DNA from: Lytechinus pictus | Taxonomy: Eukaryota > Echinodermata > Echinoidea > Temnopleuroida > Toxopneustidae | Assembly: GCF_037042905.1 (NCBI RefSeq) | Contig: NC_087259.1 | Location: 21,796,001 to 21,860,000 of the forward strand | DNA: 64,000 nt | Direction of reading: 5' to 3' | Part shown: positions 36,801-45,800 of the stretch, piece by piece | Position numbering within the stretch: position 1 is the stretch's first letter | How the letters are laid out: each line of letters starts with the position of its first letter | Made by a program: the position numbers and the translations under genes | The notes under the pieces: model-generated | Seen by the model: the letters and a program-made list of their open reading frames with translations, nothing else | What the model was told of the DNA's origin: nothing | Database searches by the model: none

Positions 36801-39800
36801 ATAACCTTACCTGCCCAGCCAAGTATGTTCTCAGCTCTGGTGACTGTGCATTGTCTAGTATAGATCCAGGAAGTGCAATAGACAAAGTCCATGGCCTGCC
36901 TGATATCGATTGAGAGGGGAAAAAAAAAAATTAAAAAAATGGATTGTCTCTAAATTATTTCCTGACAAGAGCCTGGTTTAGCAGTATTTGATTAGAAATC
37001 AAGTTTTTCCATGAAGTATCTTATAATTAAACATCAACAGACTTTACTTGCTTTCAACCCATTAGATGCAAGCATGGCCATATGCAGATTTTTTTTCCTT
37101 GAGGGCAAGATGGATCAAAATTCAAAAGAAATTAGATAACGAGGAAGCAAAGCAACCAAGCTTTTCAAGTGGATGCTTTTGCATTTGCTATGAAAGTGAA
37201 ATTGAAGGATTTTGTACACACTTATGGTGAGTTTTGCAAGAAAAATTCTGTATAAAAATGTAAATTTTCATAATACTACCCCTTTGCCCCCCTCCACACT
37301 ACATACGGCCATGGATGCATGGAAGGATTCAAATGCTTGTGTCTCGCTGTAAAAATCACTATTTTTTTCATAAAAGCTTCTTAAATGCCTGAATATTAGC
37401 AAATTTTCTCACAGACATGATCTTTATTACAATAATCCCACTCACAACGGTCCAAAGGAAATATTTATGAAAAGGTCAACCCTTATCCGCTCCCCCTCTC
37501 CTAACCTATTGGGTTTAGATCTACAAGGTCCACAAGCATTCGGTCCACTTCTCAGATACTTAAATACCATCTAGGCTAAACCCATTTGGTCAACTATAAT
37601 AAATTTGGTCTAACTGCTGATTGGTCTACAAAACACTTGGTATAACTCTCATTGGCCCGTATTCTGAAAATCAGGTTTAACCTAAACTCAGGTTTAAAGT
37701 TGTGGTTAAGTATGGAAAGCCAATTGTTACATAAATCACTAACAGTAGAGATATCATATTTCAGCTCATTTGGCTTTCAAATCATTGATAATTGTCTAGG
37801 AAGTATAAATAGATGATTGTCTTCACCATCGATGAATCAGGAAAGAGCACAGTAAACATAAGAAACATACAACTTAATAAAAAATTGACACTTTTGGCTT
37901 CCCATAATTTTAGCACAGAGTTAGATCATGGTCTAAGTTAAACCTGACTTAAGAATACGGGCCATTAAGTCCAATACCCAGTCAGTCTAATTTCCACTTT
38001 GTCTTATTATAATTCACTTGGTCAAATGAAAATTTGGTTCATAAATAGTTCATCTAACCATATTAGACCAAGTGGTATTAGACCAAGTGGCTATTAGATG
38101 AAACAGGTAATGCATTAACAAAAAATTGAATTCTTACAAAATTGTAAATAGGCTAAATGGCAATTAGAGTATTATATCAAATGGTTATAGATAAACTAGG
38201 ATTAGACCATGTGAGACGAGACCACATGGAAAGTATATGAAGCAGGAAGACGAATCAGAGAGCTACCTAATTTCATATACACCTACCAGCCTTAGCTGTA
38301 AGAAATAGTAGTAAGTGAAAAAGAACACAGAATAATTTTCCTGACATCAACTCACAATTTGCTCCATTAAACTATAAGCACTATGCAAAATTTCCTTAGT
38401 GTTGCAATTTTGGCATAGGACTGTACAGAAAATAGGTGAAAGCTATGCTGTAACAACCAGAAATGATAATCAAATTCGAGAAGTAATATTATCCCTAGGT
38501 ATGTGAACATTGTTCGTTATTGACAATAATTCACGAGGGGGATGCTGCATGTATAGGCCTACACCATTGAAGCTGGTGATATGGTAAATACCTTAAAGGA
38601 GAATGAAACTCTTGGAGCAAGTTAGCTTTTGTGAAAGCAGAAAAATCAAAGAATAAGATCAACAAAACTTTGAGTAAAATAGGACTAGCAATAAAAGAGT
38701 TATGAGCATTTGAATGTCGAGATCACTAATGCTATGGAGATCCTCCTATTGGCAATGCGACCAAGATCTGTGATGTCACACACGTACAACTCTCCCATTC
38801 GGACACTGAAAATATACCCCAAAACATCTCTTTTTGCTCATTCTAATCATATGACAAACGATTCATCAATGATATAATGTTGTGAAACCTCTGTACTTGT
38901 CATCTCATAAAGAAAACACCTAACCTTGTGATAGACTCTATAAAAGTGAGAATATAAGTGAAATAAGTACTAAAGTAATGAGGGAGTTGTACGTGTGTGA
39001 TATCACAGATCTTGGTCGCATTGCCGATGGGAGGATCTACATGGCACTAGTGATCTCAATATTCAAATGCTCATAACTTTCTTATTATTCATTCAATCTT
39101 CCTCAAACTTTCAACAATATGTTTCTTTGATTTTTCTCTTTGATATGGATTCAGCTAGTTTCAAGGGTTTCATTCTCCTTTAACAGGGTTTGAATGAAAT
39201 CAGAGGCCACAGAACCATGGCATTGGCTCCCTTATTGATCGGCCTCATTGGCCTACAGATATGTGCTATATCTTGGATTTGAATTTAAATAAATTGTATT
39301 ACCAATATTTTCCCAATGGTTTTCTGTGAAGGCTCCCATGCTTCTGGGCAACAGTAATGAATTTATTTTTACTTTCCTCTTTTCTTCTTTTCTGTCATTT
39401 TACTTGTTTATATATTCAGTTATTGATATTGTGTTTTTGTACTTACGGTGTACGATTTGTATTTTTTTTATGGCTGAATAAATAAATATAATAATTCTAA
39501 TAATAATAAAGAAAAGTTGCCTTGCAATAAATACAATGAAATCGAAGGCCTGCTCAACTATCTCACAGCCCTATTTCTATCTAACCTTGATTATCTTCTT
39601 CCTTTCCATTAGATGAGAAGTCTTTCTTTTCCCGTATTTGTTGTTCAGCTAGTCGGATCAATCTCTCTTCCCGCTTCTTCTTCTTCCGTTCTTTGACTAT
39701 ATGTCAATAAGGATGTAAACAAGATCTAGTGATTATTTAGAACTGAATATAACAATAGCCAACAAATAACATTATTGCAGTTCACTTGAGCAATTTATTT

Positions 39801-42800
39801 GTAATCCTTAGAATTTACACATTTTCATTCAATCAATTTCCCTGAAATACAGGTTACCCCATGTAATTAATGTGTCAAAGGACCATCTACATGTACAGAT
39901 AATAATTAAAGGGGTAAATTGCGTATGTGCTTTTAATCACATGATCTTGTCTTCAAAAATGTGTTGACTTCTGTGACAATTCGACTTATAGAAGGTTGAC
40001 TGATGAAGTCTTATTTGATAAATATATATTTATCACCTGTTCACTTTCTCTCCCCCATTGGATTATTTTCCCCTGTTGTAGTAAAAAATACTATAGTTTT
40101 GCGATCTGACAATAACTGTTATCTTGGTCTCATCAAAATTTGCTCAGGTAGCAGGGTGTAATATTAGCGTAATTAATCTGTTTTATTTGTTATCTTTTAA
40201 ACGTTGGTAAACACATATGGAAGCTGAAATTGAATACTTTAATCTTGCACATGGCATATGACTATATTCAGATGCATCTACAACATGAAGAGGGAACACA
40301 AGGGTTACAAAAATGACTGCTTTGCTAGTTTAGTTTGTAATAAGCCTAAAAGGGAGAACCACCTGGCACTTCCAGTCCCTAATATCTATATATTACATTT
40401 TTGTAGCATGTGATGATCTTTTGACATGGATTTTTGAGCTTTACCTTGACAATATACAATATGCTTTAATAGTTAATAGGGTCGTGCAGCTTCTATTTTA
40501 GAAAATATTTACTAAATTTCTTTCAATACATACCTTCCTTCTTCCAGTTGTTCTGTTCCAGTGCCTACAATGAAAACAGATTTAAGAATTATCTTTACAG
40601 GCCGGGGCGAACAGCCAGGCATTTTTAATCTCGAGCCCTAGCAACTGACCGGCCGATGAAAACAGTGCACTAGCGACCCGTACAGCAACGCTGCGTTTTG
40701 ACATGCCTACAATGCATAATACACAAACATCAGATTTCATAATTTGTGCTGAACTTCGTGATAATTGAGTATACTATTACTAATTTCGTTATCTATAAGT
40801 TTATAAATCTTTCTGAAATTTTCAGTGCCATTTCTGACATTATTTCATTGTGTTTCTTAGACTTTGTTTTCAGCGCCCTAAGGTCAGTGTTGTCGTTGTT
40901 AAGTGGATGTGACGTCACCATGCCCCCGCCTAAACAAAAAGAATTGATCTAATTTGCATCACCTTTAATACACATAGGCTTACAACAGGGCCCCGTAACA
41001 CAAAGCTTAGCGATGAATAGAAAATATGAAAGAACACTTCTGATTGGTTCCTGGTCAGTATTTTGAGCTAAATGCGCGTGTAACATTAATTTTAACTGGT
41101 CAGTAGATTAAGCGATTGTTCGCAAATCTTTGTGTTACGGAGCAGGGGCCGCGGAAGCGGGGGGGCAGCAACGCATAATGTCACATCAAGAGCGTCCAAC
41201 GCATAATGTCGTAACTTTTCTAATGCATAATGTCACATGTCGCAACGCATAACGTCATATGTCGCAATGCATAATGTTACAGCGGTATTTGCTTCAGGAC
41301 GCGAGTTACAGATAAGATATGAAATATGTTTGACTCAGTATTTTGTTCCAGCTCATTCACCTTATTTTTTTAAAAGCAGTGGCGTTACAGACTGGGGGGG
41401 GGGGGTAGGGGGTAGTCTACCGTGTCTTTCCCGGTGTAGGAGAGGAAGAAACATTCACATTTCCCGCATCACAACCTAACTATCACTTTCAGAATTTGTC
41501 TAGCATTTGATGTCTTAGCATGAATTTTGGATACGGGATTACAGGAAGGTTCAAGAAACAAAGAAATTCAATTTTTTTTCAGTTGTTTTTTACGGCTTCG
41601 TGCCGTCTCTCATGTGGTGATATGAAAAGCAAACAGGGGGGTAAAATGAATAGCGCCAGCTTAAGTTGCACAACGCATGCGATATGCAAGCTCTCACTCT
41701 CGCTCGGTTGTGACAAAATATTACCGAGTATGCTTGGCGTCTGTTTGAACTTAGCCAGGGAACTTCGGTGCTTTGAAGCAATGACTTAAGAATTAAGTCG
41801 GAATTATTGTCATGAAGATAGGTGCGTTTGTTAATCAAACTTTTAATAAAAGTTTGATTATGGACAATATTTGATTAAGATCGTAATAATCGCTTCCCAT
41901 TACCCGCGGCTCATACCCCTCTAAGCGACATTGCCCTAAGCGGCTTCGGCCGGCCACTCGATGTGTTGTGAACTGGCAGATGTCTACGGAACATGTTCGG
42001 AAGGGGTTACGACGGGCTGCTAATTATTATTTTCTTGAGTCTTTCTCTGGCCTTGTCATCATAACAGACATCAAATATCATGTTAGCTATAGATATAAAA
42101 TAAACCAAAACCGATTTCCCTGTGAATAACCTTCGTTCAGGGGGGAATGGACTTGGGTTTTTTTTCAGACCGAGTCTGGCTCAGACCTATCACCGTGGAT
42201 AAACCGCACCCCCGACTTTTGCTTCTATCCCGCCGAGAAAAAGGTGCGGTTAATAGACCGTTACTTACGGTATCCCCTCACACAATCAAAACAACATTCC
42301 AACACGCGCCCACCATCACCATCATAACTGTTCATATATTTATTAATTGATAGACCACTTATTTCAATCTTATTAATCGTTGTATCACTAGAGAATATGG
42401 ACAGCAGCCCCATAAAAGGTTTAATTCTACATCTGGTCTCGAAGTGTCTCATATTTCGTCTGTCCAAATCTGGTCACCCTAGATGTATCCCCTATCCCCC
42501 TGAATTTACGCCCGTGAAATCCACACTTGCATACACATGGTCAGAGACGAGATTAGAATGGAGAAATTTTGTTAAAATACACATACTGTCATGACTGTAT
42601 AGCCGATTTCAATATGCGTTATTTCACCAAACAAAAGCATGGAACATCGAATAAAACAGGTAGAATCGGCCATCCCACAGGAGTTATGACACTAGGGTAC
42701 TCACTTTTTCTCAACTGAATAAAATCATTTTTTAAAGGGGTTGTCAAACTTGTTGTGAAAGAATATATAGATATCTTTATATACTGTCCCAAAACAACAT

Positions 42801-45800
42801 TGACCCAAACACCCTCACACACGTCTTGAACAAGGTGGTTCACTAACCACGAGTCTGGCCTGATTTCACGATCAATAGAATGTGCAATATGACATTTGGC
42901 CCCTAGATGACCTTTGACCCCATCATTCTCATGAACACACATGTGGCATTACCCAGGGGGGGGGGGGGCACTCAGTATATAATGCATAGTGGGTATGTGC
43001 CGCGGAGGGGACCCCCACTTTTACACTCAAATTTCCGTTCCAAGGCATAGCATTGTTATCTTATTGAGAAACAGAACAAAGACAGCCGCTCCAAAGCATA
43101 GCATTTTCTTCTTATCGAGAAAAAAAGAAAAGAAATCTGTTCCAAAGCTTCGCATATTTTTTGTTACGCCGTTCCGGCTTCATTGATCTGCTACAATGAG
43201 CTGCAATTTTGGTAAAAAAGCGACCGCAGAGCGCTGTCCGACCATCGCCTCTGCCAAGCGCACCCAGCGCCCATGCCGCCGGGCTAGCTACATGCACGTA
43301 TGCCCGTTCCATAGGGATCGATGCATACGCACTCACACGCAGGCAACCCGTTCCAATCCAAGGACCCCCGTTTTCACAAACATTTGTGGTTCCGAAGCCC
43401 GTTTCAGGGACCCTCCTTTTTACAATAAGCCCCCGTTTTTTGTCTCGCCCGCGACATACATGTTTACCTACCACTTTTTTGGTCGAGTACCCCCCCAGCA
43501 TTACCTATTGTACCACGTGTTATCATGTTTATGCAGAAATATAAATGAAATGAGAGCAATTTGAACGAAAATTTACCTTATGACCCTTACATGACCTTTG
43601 ACGCCATCATCCGCATGGACACACATGTGGTATTACCCAAAGGTCATATGTACCAATTGTGAACATAACTGATGCAGAAAAAAAATATACGAGAGCAAAT
43701 TGAACCAAAACTTGACCTTTTACTCTTAGATGACCTTTGACCCATTTTCAACCAACACTTCTTCTTCTTCTTCTTCTGGAAACAGTACAGTCCACCGTCT
43801 GGTGTATTGTCGTACTTATGTGGTATTTATTACCCAATGATCCTTTGGACTAATAGTGTGATCAAAATTGATGCACAAATAAAGAAAAGAGAGCAAGTTG
43901 AACAAAAACTTCGGAAAGGGATGAACATGACCTCATATGACCTATCGACCCCTAGATGACCTCTGACCTCATCATTCTCATGGGGTCACATTTGATATTA
44001 CCCAAGGATCACATGTACAAGTATGAACATAATTCATGCACAAATAAAGAAATGAGAGCAGCTTGAACAAAAACTTTTTTTTAACAGACTACTGGACTAA
44101 CAGGAAAAGTGCATACTATCAGTTGTTGTGTGTCCGGACGATCAATTTTAGAAAGTGTCATCAATTTTTAGTACAAAATGTTAGGAAATATTATAGAGAA
44201 CAAAATAGAAGATGATTACAACTATTGAATTCATATTTTTAGTGTAATCCAAAGACAAAAAGAAGGTCTACTTCAAAAATATTAAGTGTCCGGACACCCG
44301 ACCCTCCATCCTACATTTCCTACTAGGTCTCTGCCGAACTTCATTCAGGCGAGACACAGATGTTCCGATGAAACAAAATACTGAATAAAATCATGTCTTT
44401 TCTGTAACTCGAGTCCTGAAGCAAATACCGCTGTGACTGAGTGTCACTGGACACTGCATTGCGAGTCTGTGTGATTAGGCGTTGCGACGTGTGACCAGAC
44501 GTCCCGTATTTCCCGGGATCGTCCCATATTTTGCTCCTTTGTCCCGACATACCCTTCCCGGGACACCTATTTGTCCTGTATTTCAGAATATTGAACAAAA
44601 TATAATTAATACATATAATATAAAAGTGAAGAATTTTCATCAAATATCTAACAGATGACTAAGCAGAGACAACAATAAAATCGAGTACTGTAAACTTTTG
44701 CAAAGTTCTGCGGTGATTTTCTTGCTACCCAATACATTGCAAACGAATAGATCTCTAGTTATATTTTTTTTTGATCTACACACAAACACACCCACGCGCG
44801 AAGTCAGAACGTACTCGGAGCAGACTCTCAATGGTGCAGACAATCTCACATGATAAACAGTTTTCCACCAAAATAATCACAAAATCGGTGGGAAATTTTC
44901 ATAATTATATTATGGATTCTCAGATTACTGATTTGGTGGTGTAATCGAAGAAGCAAGTTTTTGAGTTTTCATAACTAGATCTATAGTTGTTTCAGCTTTC
45001 GTTTTGAGTCTTGTTGTGACCAGCAAGAACTTGTAATGGGATGAGAGATGCCTGTGTGTGATGCGGCGATGTTTCATCTAATTTTGAAGTTTGACAATGT
45101 TTCACTTTGAAATTTTACTCATTTCTAAAACATTTTAGTTGTTTCCAATCTTTAATTGAAGTTTGAACTTTTTTTCCTTTTCTTTCCTTTTTCTTCCATT
45201 TCTATCCTTCTTTCTTCATCCTTTCCTTCGTGCTTGCCCTTTTTTGTTCCATCTATCTTTATTTCCAATCGTTCCTATATAGCTTTCTTTCCTGATCCTT
45301 CTGTTCATTTTTCTTTCTTTCCTTCCTTTTAAAATTTCCTTCCTTCATTCTCTCTTTACTTAAACTTTTCTTTGCTTCCTTCTCCCTTCCTCTCCTTTTT
45401 GTTCTTTCTCTCCATTATTTTCTTTTTTCATTCTCTCCTATTTTCATTCCTTCCTCCCTCTCTTTAATCCTTTCCTTCCTTCTAATTTTTTTCCCTTATT
45501 TTTTCTTTCCCTTCCTTCTTTCCTCCCTTCATGTTTTTATTTCTTTGTTTCTTTCAAAGAATGAAGGAAACATTTTCTTTCCTTCATTCACTCTTTCTTT
45601 CTTCTGCCTTTCTTTCTTTTTTGCTTTCTCTCCTTTATTTTTTCTTTCACACATCTTCCCTTCCTTTCTTTCTTTATTAATTTCAAAGAATGATGGAAAC
45701 CCTTTTTCTTTCTTGTATTCTTTCTTATATCCTTCTTTTACTCTAACTTTCTTTTATATTTTCCTTAAAGGAGAATGAAACTCTTGGAGCAAGTTAGCTT

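Larger units (their letters stand above)
36900..39585. other. SPOUT1: SPOUT1 intron between exons 3 and 4
   Basis: Contains a TTGGTC foldback array (37540-38220) with a MITE inside, a TTAA element (38593-39183) and a candidate LINE tail (39190-39510). 36900-37540 and 38225-38590 show nothing recognised. Confidence 0.6.

Noticed and set aside
43112-43564. Overlapping 111-129 codon frames on both strands
   Set aside because: CpG-rich insert inside a repeat; no recognisable domain, and three overlapping frames are open together.
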